From: Myxococcaceae bacterium
GTDB taxonomy: Bacteria > Myxococcota > Myxococcia > Myxococcales > Myxococcaceae
Assembly (NCBI GenBank): GCA_019694595.1
Contig: JAIBBQ010000016.1
Location: 1-58,186, forward strand
Direction of reading: 5' to 3'
DNA length: 58,186 nt
Shown here: piece after piece, positions 9,738 to 17,212 of the stretch
How the letters are laid out: the number at the start of each line of letters is the position of its first letter
How positions within the stretch are numbered: the stretch's first letter is position 1
Made by a program: the position numbers and the translations under genes
Notes under the pieces: model-generated
What the model saw: only the letters and a program-made list of their open reading frames with translations
What the model was told of the DNA's origin: nothing
Database searches by the model: none

Positions 9738-11333
9738 GGCGTTGAGCGTGGCGAGCACGATGCCCATCGCGTCGACGAACGCGCGCCCCGTCTCGCGACC
9801 GGGAGCGCCCTTCTCGAGCCCGTTGAGCAACACCGAGAAGCCGAGCGGCCGCGGGCCGTCGAACCCCACCACGCCCGAGAGCGCGACGATGCGCCCCAGG
9901 GTGCCGGTCTTGGCGCGCAGGCTCCCTTCCGCGGGCGTCCCCAGCATGCGGGTGCCCAGCGTCGACCCCGGCTGCCCCGGGCGCGCCAGCCCATCGAAGA
10001 TCGGGCGGAAGCGCGGGTCCTGGGCATCCTTGCGGAGGATCTTGAGCACGTCGTCCGACGACAGCCGATTGGCGTTGCCGATGCCCGACGCGTTGTCGAA
10101 GCGGAACGACTCCAGCCCGACCTCGCGGTGGAGGAACGTGCCCAGCTCGGCCGTCGCCTGCTCGAGGCTGATGGTCGGGCTCCCGCGTTGCGCGCGCGCG
10201 GCGGCCAGCGCATACATCTCGTGGTCGAACGCGTTGGACTCGGCGATCGACGCCTTGAGGAGTTCCGCGAGCGGGGCCGAGCGCGAGGTGAACACCGTGC
10301 GCGCATCCGCCGGCGCCTTGCCGCTCAGCACCGGGCCCTTCACCTCGATGCCGGCCTGCTGAAGCGCGGCGAGCAGCTTGTCGGCGAAGCTCGCGACGGG
10401 GTCGGGCGACTTCATCTTGAGCGCCTTGCCCTTGGTGTACGAGCTGGCGATGTCGCCCGTGACGTCGATGATCGCCTGCCCCTTGGCGTTTCGCACCAGG
10501 GTGCCGTGCACGTCTTGCTCGTCGACGCGCAGGTGGAACTCCGACCCGCCGGGCAGCGTGGTGACGCCGTCGCGGATCTCGAAGGCCCCCTGGTCCACGC
10601 GGATGCGGCCCGCCTCGCCTTCCCGCTCGCCTGGCGTCACTTCCAGCCACACCAGGTTCTTGTCCACGCTCAGCGCTTCGGGCGGAGCGAGGAACTCCCA
10701 GTCGGCGTCGCCGGCCTCGGCGAAGTGCGCCGGAGTGCGCGTGCCTTCCAGCGCCGAATTGTCGAGCGTGACGCCGGCGAGCGTGTGCACCCCGCTCGCC
10801 TTGAGCGCCCTGGCCGCATCCAGCAGACGCGCTGGCGTGAGCGACGGGTCGAAGTTGCCCACCACGCAGAGGCGGCCAGCGCCGTCGAGCTGAAACGGGG
10901 TCTCGAAGCGGTGGTCGGCGCCGAGCACCGCCATGGCGAAGCTGGCGGTGGCGAGCTTGGAGTTCGACGCCGGGTTGAGATCGTCGCTCGCGCCCCGGGC
11001 GGCGATCACGGGGCCTCCGTGCAGCGCGGCCACCGAGACGGACAGCGAGGCCCCAGCGATGCTGGGGTCAGTGGCGAGCGCCTCGACCGCCTTGCGAATC
11101 GCCGCGTCGCCGGTGGTCCCCTTGGCGGCCTCCAGCGCCCGGCTCGCGAGCACCTGTGCTCTGCCCGACCAGGGCGCGCGCGGCCGCGTGTCGGGCCCCT
11201 GCGCGGCGGAGAAGGCCGAAGGCGCCGGTGCCTTCGCGGGCGGCGGCTTCAGGGTGTCGATGAGGCCGCGCTTGACCTCCACCGCGGCGGCGGTGGCCTG
11301 GGAGACGCGGGAGGTGACCGGCTTGAGCGCCAT
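9735..11333 (-). CDS. PBP4-type (peptidase S13) D-Ala-D-Ala carboxypeptidase-like protein
   Basis: 532 residues with S13 architecture. The nucleophile motif SxxK is Ser123-Asn-Ser-Lys126 inside NPASNSKL, and the KTG triad is at 475-477 (AKTGTLG). The intervening insertion (~residues 150-330) is characteristic of DacB/PBP4. The middle SxN motif is abnormal: the aligned block reads AESNAFDHEM (Glu365-Ser366-Asn367), as if a residue of the usual ESDN were lost. The N-terminus also lacks a signal peptide (polar residues, then a Pro/Ala-rich stretch), unlike periplasmic PBP4. It may be inactive, use a shifted Ser, or be exported by a non-Sec route. It precedes the methyltransferase gene on the same strand. 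Confidence 0.88.
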   Translation of the reverse strand: MALKPVTSRVSQATAAAVEVKRGLIDTLKPPPAKAPAPSAFSAAQGPDTRPRAPWSGRAQVLASRALEAAKGTTGDAAIRKAVEALATDPSIAGASLSVSVAALHGGPVIAARGASDDLNPASNSKLATASFAMAVLGADHRFETPFQLDGAGRLCVVGNFDPSLTPARLLDAARALKASGVHTLAGVTLDNSALEGTRTPAHFAEAGDADWEFLAPPEALSVDKNLVWLEVTPGEREGEAGRIRVDQGAFEIRDGVTTLPGGSEFHLRVDEQDVHGTLVRNAKGQAIIDVTGDIASSYTKGKALKMKSPDPVASFADKLLAALQQAGIEVKGPVLSGKAPADARTVFTSRSAPLAELLKASIAESNAFDHEMYALAAARAQRGSPTISLEQATAELGTFLHREVGLESFRFDNASGIGNANRLSSDDVLKILRKDAQDPRFRPIFDGLARPGQPGSTLGTRMLGTPAEGSLRAKTGTLGRIVALSGVVGFDGPRPLGFSVLLNGLEKGAPGRETGRAFVDAMGIVLATLNA

Positions 11334-11391
11334 CGTCAGCGGGAACGTTGCCCGCCCGGCGGGGGACTGTCCAGCCAGGGGCTTCGAGAAG

Positions 11392-12486
11392 TCACGCCGC
11401 CTGGGCCGCGGCGAAGTCCGGGTACAGCTTCACGCCGTCGGTCGCCCCGGGGCGGCCTTCTTCGCGGGCGAGCGCGCGGCCGAGCGACAGCAGCGCGACC
11501 TCGAGCTGGGCGTCGTCGGGCGGGCGGGTGGTGATGCCCTGGAGCCAGATGCCGGGCTTCATCGCCCAGGTGACGATCGCCGGGCACGAGGGGCGCGCCG
11601 ACAGCCGCTGCAGCTCGTAGGCGATGCCGGCGATGGGGAACGCCATCGGCAGCTTGATGAGCACCAGGAGCAGCTGGTTCACCAGCTCGTTCTCGTGGAG
11701 CCGGGGCAAGAGCGGCAGGAGCGCCACGTGCAGCGCCACCGCCACGCCCACCACGATGAACAGGAAGCTGGTGCCGCAGCGCGGGTGCCGGGTGGTGAAA
11801 GGCCGTGCGTTCTCGACGGTGAGCGCCTTCTGCGACTCGTACGTCCAGATCACCTTGTGCTCGGCGCCGTGGTACGCGAACAGCCGCTTGGCGTCCTCGG
11901 TGCGGGAGAGGATCGCGAGGTACCCCACCAGCACGACGATGCGGAAGCCGCCGTCGACCAGGTGGAACCACGGCGTGGTGGTGTCGAGCCCCGGGCCCAC
12001 CGCGCGGCCCAGCGCCCAGGTGAGCAGGTGCGGCAGCCCGATGAAGAACAGCATCATCACCACGGTCGCCACGCCCAGCATGTCCGACGACGAATCCTTC
12101 TTGGGCGCAGGGTCCGGCGAAGGGGTGACCGGGTCGGCGTCGGCGCCCGCGACCAGCGCGCCGAGCAGGAACGACAGGAGCTGCACCGGCGACGGCCGCC
12201 GTGGAGCGGCGCCGTCCTCGGGCATGCCGTGCTCGGCGCTGAACTTGAGCGCCGAGTAGCCGTTGTGGAGCGACTCGGCGAGCACCACCGCCCCGCGGAA
12301 GACGGGCCAGCGCAGAAAGCCGAGCTTGGGCCAGAGCGTCTCCCAGGCCTGCTCGCGCACGGCGACCCCACCTTCGGGGCGGCGCACGGCCACCACGAAG
12401 GACTTGGGGGACCGCATCATCACGCCTTCGATGACGGCCTGACCGCCGATGTACGGACGAGCGGGGCTGGGAGCCGGCGCAGCCAA
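11392..12486 (-). CDS. DUF1385/YqhQ-like membrane protein
   Basis: 364 residues. The N-terminal YIGGQAVIEGVMMR block and the central AYHGAEHKVIWTYE and FTTRHPRCGTSFL motifs are hallmarks of the DUF1385 (YqhQ) family. Hydrophobic segments lie at ~97-110, ~143-165, ~183-203, ~250-275 and ~285-315. The molecular function of the family is not settled. In many bacteria these genes lie beside rpmE and prfA, and here the start is 3 nt after the rpmE stop, so the two form an operon. A 30-residue Pro/Asp/Ser insertion (~115-140) interrupts the first membrane region. Confidence 0.92.
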   Translation of the reverse strand: MAAPAPSPARPYIGGQAVIEGVMMRSPKSFVVAVRRPEGGVAVREQAWETLWPKLGFLRWPVFRGAVVLAESLHNGYSALKFSAEHGMPEDGAAPRRPSPVQLLSFLLGALVAGADADPVTPSPDPAPKKDSSSDMLGVATVVMMLFFIGLPHLLTWALGRAVGPGLDTTTPWFHLVDGGFRIVVLVGYLAILSRTEDAKRLFAYHGAEHKVIWTYESQKALTVENARPFTTRHPRCGTSFLFIVVGVAVALHVALLPLLPRLHENELVNQLLLVLIKLPMAFPIAGIAYELQRLSARPSCPAIVTWAMKPGIWLQGITTRPPDDAQLEVALLSLGRALAREEGRPGATDGVKLYPDFAAAQAA

Positions 12487-12489
12487 GGC

Positions 12490-12711
12490 TTACGCCTTCG
12501 GCGCGGCAGCGTCCTTCTTGCCGTACTTCTTGCGGAAGCGCTCGACCTGACCCGCGGTGTCCATCAGCTTGAACTTGCCGGTGAAGAACGGGTGGCAGTT
12601 CGCGCAGATTTCCACCGTGAAGCTGCCGCGGGTGGAGCGGGTCTCGACGATGTTGCCGCAGGCGCAGGAGATGCGGCTGGGGGCGTACACCGGGTGCATG
12701 TCGGGCTTCAT
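12490..12711 (-). CDS. rpmE: 50S ribosomal protein L31, zinc-binding type
   Basis: 73 residues from the ATG at 12711, which gives the family start MKPDMHPVY; an in-frame upstream extension is not conserved-looking. The four zinc ligands are present (Cys16, Cys18, Cys36, Cys39), so this is the C+ form, followed by the basic end FRKKYGKK. First gene of a two-gene unit with the YqhQ-like protein. A short hairpin (CCGGGC-GACAT-GCCCGG, 12740-12756) sits in its leader. Confidence 0.97.
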   Translation of the reverse strand: MKPDMHPVYAPSRISCACGNIVETRSTRGSFTVEICANCHPFFTGKFKLMDTAGQVERFRKKYGKKDAAAPKA

Positions 12712-12739
12712 GGCGGGGACATCCTTTGTTCGCCTTACC

Positions 12740-12756
12740 CCGGGCGACATGCCCGG
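12740..12756 (-). promoter_or_regulatory. hairpin in the rpmE leader
   Basis: A 6-bp GC stem with a 5-nt loop, 28 nt upstream of the rpmE start codon. Ribosomal-protein leaders often carry autoregulatory structures, but this one is short and resemblance to a known L31 leader was not established. Confidence 0.3.
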
Positions 12757-12811
12757 AGGACTGGCGGAGGGGTGACCCTTAACCACGGGAGTCGCCCGGC
12801 TGCAAGCAGAC

Positions 12812-13333
12812 CTACCGCAGCACGAACTTCCCGGCGGTGAGCAGCGGCGTGCGCTCGTCGAACTCGAAGTCGAGGTACTGGGCGCCGCCTTCCTTGGCGT
12901 CGACCTCCGCCTTGGCGCGGCCGACCTCCTTGTCCTCGGAGTCGAAGGCGCGCAGCTCGAGCGGCCCGGTGTAGGCCTTCTCCATGGTGACGTAGACCGT
13001 GACCACGTTGGTCTTGCCGGACTCCCGGCGGGCGGCGCGCGTGGCGCCCAGGCCCTTGGGGGCGAGCTCGGGGACGACCTCGAGCTTCACCTCGGTGAGC
13101 GACTTGTCGAAGCCCTTGCCCAGGCCCTTGAAGACCTCGCCTCCGCCCTCGGCGAGCTTCTCGGCGGCGGCCTTGCCTTCCTTCTTGAGCGCCTCGCCGC
13201 CGCCCTCGAGGAGCTTGGCCTTCTTGGCGACCAGCAGGTTGCCTTCGTCCTCCGCGGCCTTGAGCTGCTCTTCCCTGCTCTTGCAGCCCGCGAGCGCGAC
13301 CACCACCAGGCTGACCACCAGGAACCGAACCAT
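12812..13333 (-). CDS. small lipoprotein with helical N-terminal half
   Basis: 173 residues, preceded by a GGGGG-type ribosome-binding site. Signal peptide with lipobox ALAGC (Cys17). Residues 20-80 are Lys/Glu/Ala-rich and likely a coiled helix; residues ~85-173 look like a beta-sandwich (repeated VTVYV..., [26 protein letters not shown]). Myxobacterial genomes encode many such lipoproteins; no function is recognised. Divergent from the kinase at 13434. Confidence 0.75.
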   Translation of the reverse strand: MVRFLVVSLVVVALAGCKSREEQLKAAEDEGNLLVAKKAKLLEGGGEALKKEGKAAAEKLAEGGGEVFKGLGKGFDKSLTEVKLEVVPELAPKGLGATRAARRESGKTNVVTVYVTMEKAYTGPLELRAFDSEDKEVGRAKAEVDAKEGGAQYLDFEFDERTPLLTAGKFVLR

Positions 13334-13433
13334 GTGCGTGCCCCCTTCTTCAGGGCCGAGACGCTCTCACGTTCGTGTTCGTGCGCCCAGTGGGATATGA
13401 GCGCCCGCTCCTTCTCTTCACGAGGTCTTCACC

Positions 13434-14396
13434 GTGCGCATCGTCGTCACCGGCTCCCTGGCGTGGGACTACATCATGCAGTTCCCGGGCAAGTTCTCGG
13501 ACCACATCCTCCCGGACAAGGTCCACATGCTCACGGTGAGCTTCCTGGTGGACTCGATGAAGCGGCTGCGCGGCGGCGTGGCGGGCAACGTCGCGTACAC
13601 GCTGGCGCTCCTGGGCGACAAGCCGCTGGTGGTCTCGGCGGCGGGCCAGGACTTCCGCGACTACCGCGAGCTGATGCAGAAGGCGGGCATCGACCCGTCG
13701 GGCATCAAGGAAGTCGCCCACGAGTTCACCGCGAGCTGCTTCATCAACACCGACGCGGTGAACAACCAGATCGTCGCCTTCTACCCGGGCGCGGCGGTGC
13801 ACGCGCGCGAGCAGTCGCTCGAGGGGCTCAAGCTCACCAAGGAAGACTGGGTCATCATCTCGCCCACCGACCCGGACTCGATGGCGCGGCATGCGAACGA
13901 GTGCCTGAAGATGGGGCTGCGCTACGTGTTCGACCCGGGCAAGCAGACGCCCCGGCTCGACGCCAAGCAGATCATCACCGGGCTCGAGGGCGCGGCGGTG
14001 CTGGTGGCGAACGACTACGAGCTGTCGCTGATGGCGAAGGCGACGGGCTGGAGCGAAGCGAAGATCCTGGGGACCACGCCGATCAGCGCCATCACCAAGG
14101 GCGAGCACGGCGCGGTGATCCACGAGCGCGGCGGCACCTCGCACACCATTCCCGTCTGCCCGGTGAGCAAGGTGCTGGACCCGACGGGCGCGGGCGATGC
14201 CTTCATCGGCGGCCTGGTCTACGGCCTCTCGCGCAAGCTGCCTCTGCCGGTGACCGGCCGGCTGGCGGCGGTGTGCTCGGCCTACACCATCGAGCACAAG
14301 GGCTGTCAGGAGCACGGCTTCACCCGCCCCGAGCTGATCGCGCGCTACCGCGGTGCGTTCGGCGCGAGCGGCGAGCTCGACGCGGTCCTCCGGTGA
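13434..14396 (+). CDS. PfkB/ribokinase-family kinase, adenosine-kinase-like
   Basis: 320 residues from a GTG at 13434, with GAGG nine bases upstream. The PfkB signatures are GGVAGNVAYTLALLG near residue 45 and DPTGAGDAFIGG at 249-260, where Asp255 is the catalytic base and GAGD forms the anion hole. The opening block (GSLAWDYIMQFPGKF.DHILPDK.H.L) is the type seen in a widespread group of kinases often annotated as adenosine or sugar kinases. Substrate cannot be fixed from sequence; adenosine salvage is the favoured guess. Monocistronic or read into the Cys-rich genes that follow 31 nt later. Confidence 0.85.
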   Translation: MRIVVTGSLAWDYIMQFPGKFSDHILPDKVHMLTVSFLVDSMKRLRGGVAGNVAYTLALLGDKPLVVSAAGQDFRDYRELMQKAGIDPSGIKEVAHEFTASCFINTDAVNNQIVAFYPGAAVHAREQSLEGLKLTKEDWVIISPTDPDSMARHANECLKMGLRYVFDPGKQTPRLDAKQIITGLEGAAVLVANDYELSLMAKATGWSEAKILGTTPISAITKGEHGAVIHERGGTSHTIPVCPVSKVLDPTGAGDAFIGGLVYGLSRKLPLPVTGRLAAVCSAYTIEHKGCQEHGFTRPELIARYRGAFGASGELDAVLR

Positions 14397-14427
14397 ATAA
14401 ACCGGGGCGGGCTGCGTAAGAGGCGCC

Positions 14428-15150
14428 ATGCTCTCGCTCCTGGTGGTGGCGTTGGTGACTGGGCAACAGGCCCAGTGTCTTTCCAAGTACGGAAAGACGG
14501 TCTGCGGCTACGGCTGCGTGGCGGACTACGGCCTCATCAAGTGCGCGGAGACGCCGCAGGGCGTCTGCAAGGCCGACTCGGGCAAGATCACCTGCTGGGA
14601 CCCGCCGGGGTTCCGCGGTCAGCAGCCCTATGCGCCTGCCCTTCCCGAGCCGGGCCGCTTCGGCGGGGGCCGGCCGGCGGGGGCGAACTGCGTGACGGAG
14701 TACGGCAAGACTGCGTGTGGCTTCTCGTGCGTGGCGAACGCGGGCCAGGTGGCCTGTGCGCAGACGCCGTACGGGGCCTGCGTGTCGAACTACGGCAAGG
14801 TGCAGTGCTGGGACCCTCCGGCGTCGCACTGCGTGCAGGGCTCGGCGAAGGCGCAGTGCATCTCCGACTACGGAAAGCTCGCCTGTGGCTACGCGTGCGT
14901 GAGCGCGTACGGGCAGCTCGCCTGCGCGGAGTCTCCTCAGGGCGCCTGCCGCGCCGAGTACGGCAAGCTCGTCTGCTGGGATCCGCCGCACGCCTGGCCC
15001 GGAGCCCCCAAGGCATCCTGCGTGGCGGAATACGGGCGCATCGTCTGTGGCTACGGCTGCGTGGCGGACTACGGGCAGATCAAATGCGCCCAGACGCCGC
15101 GCGGGGTCTGCCAGTCCAACGCCGGCACGATCACCTGCTTCGATCCGTGA
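14428..15150 (+). CDS. secreted protein with four Cys-rich YGK repeats
   Basis: 240 residues; AGAGG upstream of the ATG. A short signal peptide (LSLLVVALVTGQQA) is followed by four repeats of ~43-45 residues, beginning near residues 16, 77, 138 and 193. Each repeat follows C-x3-YGK-x2-CG[YF]-x-CV-x3-G-x2-x-CA-x-[ST]P-x-G-x-C-x4-GK-x2-CWDPP, with six Cys, so three disulfides per unit are likely. Linkers are Pro/Ala-rich. The last repeat ends CFDP at the C-terminus. The family is not recognised; binding of a surface or cell-wall ligand is a reasonable guess. Its stop overlaps the GTG of a second Cys-rich gene. Confidence 0.85.
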   Translation: MLSLLVVALVTGQQAQCLSKYGKTVCGYGCVADYGLIKCAETPQGVCKADSGKITCWDPPGFRGQQPYAPALPEPGRFGGGRPAGANCVTEYGKTACGFSCVANAGQVACAQTPYGACVSNYGKVQCWDPPASHCVQGSAKAQCISDYGKLACGYACVSAYGQLACAESPQGACRAEYGKLVCWDPPHAWPGAPKASCVAEYGRIVCGYGCVADYGQIKCAQTPRGVCQSNAGTITCFDP

Positions 15151-15410
15151 CCGGTCTCCGCGGGCTGTTTCTCGTGCTGGTGGCGATGAGCGGCTGCTCC
15201 TGGCGTCGCCCGTGTTCGGGGCCGAGGCCGGCGACCTACGAGATCGTCTCCTGCTGTCTCCAGGGCCCGTGGGTGTGGACCGGCCACGGGTGCGCGCAGG
15301 CTCCAGTGAGTCCAGCTGACTGTGGCTGCAAGTGCTCGGGGCCCGGGTGTGCGGATCGCTTCGAGTCGAAACAAGCGTGCGAGGCGGCCTACCAGCACTG
15401 CGGTGCCTGA
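15147..15410 (+). CDS. small Cys-rich lipoprotein
   Basis: 87 residues from a GTG that overlaps the stop of the previous gene (GTGA). Signal peptide LFLVLVAMSGC with lipobox Cys17. The mature part has about ten Cys, including SCC, CGCKC and a final ..SKQACEAAYQHC, with a Kunitz-like spacing (F.SK..C...) at the end. It is probably co-expressed with the YGK-repeat protein and may act at the surface with it. No named family. Confidence 0.7.
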   Translation: MTGLRGLFLVLVAMSGCSWRRPCSGPRPATYEIVSCCLQGPWVWTGHGCAQAPVSPADCGCKCSGPGCADRFESKQACEAAYQHCGA

Positions 15411-15459
15411 GTTACTCCGGAACTCCCCCCTCCGCCCCCTCCTCCTCGGAACGCGCGAG

Positions 15460-15592
15460 GGCAACCGGGGGGCCGGGCTGGGGGCCCCCGTGAGCGGAGC
15501 GCAAAGCGCGGAGCCGAGCGGGGCACGCCCGAGCGGGGCCCCGGCTTGCCGTGATCATCCAAGAGCGCAGGCCACCCTGCACTCCCGATCCT
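15460..15592. repeat. GC-rich inverted-repeat element, copy 1
   Basis: A core of 91 bp (15460-15550) begins GGCAACCGGGGGGCC and ends GGGGCCCCGGCTTGCC, which are near-perfect inverted ends. Similarity to copy 2 at 44784 continues through GTGATCATCCAAGAGC to about 15592. The middle holds GAGCGGAGCGCAAAGCGCG and AGCCGAGCGGGG, shared by both copies at roughly 80% identity by eye. It lies between convergent genes (stop at 15410, and mlaD stop at 15593), so it may end transcripts or be a small non-autonomous mobile repeat. No ORF of credible codon use was found in it. Confidence 0.7.
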
Positions 15593-17155
15593 CTAGAGCT
15601 TCGGCACGCCCGTCACCGTCAAGAGCCCCTTGAGGTCCGAGTCGGTGAAGTAGATGCCGGCGCCGAAGAACAGGTCGCGCCCCGAGAGCAGCCGGTTGGT
15701 GAGCGCATCCCGGTTCGGCCGGTTGAGCACGTCGTCGACGCCCACGTTCACGTAGATGTGATCGAACGGGGTGAACCGCAGCGTGGCGCGCAGGCGCGGG
15801 TACTCGAGCGACTCGACCGAGAAGTTGAACGCGTCGACCTTGAGCACCAGCGCGTCCTCGATCCACTTCGAATAGTAGAAGAACTTGAGCGGGAAGCTCA
15901 GGTCGAGGCCCAGGCCGCCCGTCGACTCGATGATGCCGAAGCGCAGCGTGAGGAAGGAGTAGCGCTTGGCGAACTGCGCGCTCACCTTGATGGCGTCCTT
16001 GGTCACCGTCTGGCGCTGCACGGTCGGCGAGCCCGCGTTGGGCGGGTTGGTCTGCACGAAGATCGTCTCCACCGCGCCGCGCGGGTCGTCGACGAACTCC
16101 AGCAGGTAGTACTTGTCCGGCTTGGGGATGAGTCGAATACCGAGCACGTTCTTCGCCTGGCCCTGCGTCACCAGGTAGTCGCTCTTGATGCCCACCTCGG
16201 CCTGAAGGCCGGTGATCGACGAGGCGAGGTCGGCCACGTCGTCGACCGTCTCGCTCACCTTCTGGCCGATGCGGTTGTCGGCGACCAGGGCGCCCAGGGC
16301 CCCCTTGCCGTCCTTCACGTTACCGGTGATCTCCTCGACGTTCTTGAGCGAGTTGTCGAGCCGCTCCAGCGTGGTCTTGAGGCTCGCCACGCTCTCCTTG
16401 AGGTCGCCCTCGTTGGAGCCGATCACCTTCTTCACCGTCGCCAGCACCTCGCGGGTGTCGGTGGTGATGCCTTCGATGTTGTGGACGATCGAGCGCACCG
16501 TGCTCTCTTCGCCCGCGGTCAGCCGGCGCACGTCGCCCGACACCGCTTCCACGTTCGCCAGGATCTGATCGAGGCGGCCGGCGGTCTCGCGCACCGTCTT
16601 CTCGACCGACTCCGACAGCTTCACCATGTTGGCGACGATGGTCTCGATCGAGCCCTGGCCCTTGTCGCCGCCGAGCACGTTGCGCAGCGCGATCGTCACC
16701 TGCTGGATGTCCTGGGTGATCGCCGACAGGGTGTTGAAGACCTGCTCCATGCCCTGGGCGTCGATGACCCGCTTGATCTGATCGCCGTCGGCGAGCAGCG
16801 GCTGGTCCTCCGAACCGGGGATGAGGTCGATCATGTAGTCGCTCAGAACCAGCGACTCCGAGCGCTTGGTGATCGCCGCGTCTTGCCGGGCGCCCACGTC
16901 CTTGCGGATGCGCAGCCACACCTTGGCGCGCGTGCCGGTGAGCTCGATCTCCCCCACCTCGCCCACGGGGATACCGGCGATCTGCACCCGGCTCTTCTTG
17001 CCCAGGCCCGACGCGTCGCGGAAGTACGCGTAGACGCGAATGGACTCCTTCTCGCTCATCCCGCCCTTCTTCACGAAGTTCAGGAAGCCGAAGAGGATCG
17101 CGCCCGACCCGATCACCAACAGACCGACCCGGAACGGGGTGAGCAGCTTGCGCAC
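15593..17155 (-). CDS. mlaD: MlaD/MCE-domain lipid-binding protein
   Basis: 520 residues from a GTG. A signal-anchor helix (RVGLLVIGSGAILFGFLNFV, ~9-28) is followed by the MCE domain (~38-120, with VQIAGIPVGEVGEIEL and YMIDLIPGSEDQPL). A long helical region (~135-300) resembles coiled-coil tails, with repeated L..T...L..LN..L...N patterns. The last ~200 residues are strand-rich. It would sit in the inner membrane and pass phospholipids between the MlaEF transporter and the outer membrane. It is separated from mlaEF (19577-21135) by a GMC oxidoreductase and an opposite-strand gene, which is unusual. A C-terminal beta domain is an addition to the E. coli form. Confidence 0.9.
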   Translation of the reverse strand: MRKLLTPFRVGLLVIGSGAILFGFLNFVKKGGMSEKESIRVYAYFRDASGLGKKSRVQIAGIPVGEVGEIELTGTRAKVWLRIRKDVGARQDAAITKRSESLVLSDYMIDLIPGSEDQPLLADGDQIKRVIDAQGMEQVFNTLSAITQDIQQVTIALRNVLGGDKGQGSIETIVANMVKLSESVEKTVRETAGRLDQILANVEAVSGDVRRLTAGEESTVRSIVHNIEGITTDTREVLATVKKVIGSNEGDLKESVASLKTTLERLDNSLKNVEEITGNVKDGKGALGALVADNRIGQKVSETVDDVADLASSITGLQAEVGIKSDYLVTQGQAKNVLGIRLIPKPDKYYLLEFVDDPRGAVETIFVQTNPPNAGSPTVQRQTVTKDAIKVSAQFAKRYSFLTLRFGIIESTGGLGLDLSFPLKFFYYSKWIEDALVLKVDAFNFSVESLEYPRLRATLRFTPFDHIYVNVGVDDVLNRPNRDALTNRLLSGRDLFFGAGIYFTDSDLKGLLTVTGVPKL

Positions 17156-17212
17156 GAGGTGGGTGACTCTACGCCAAAGGGGCCCCGGGGGCCGCGCTCA
17201 ATCGACCACGGG

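Noticed and set aside
15322-15633. Protein-level similarity between frames in the two repeat copies (SGAP-C-RD-PRAQ)
   Set aside because: The likeness follows from the DNA similarity of the repeat; no start site or signal makes either frame a gene.
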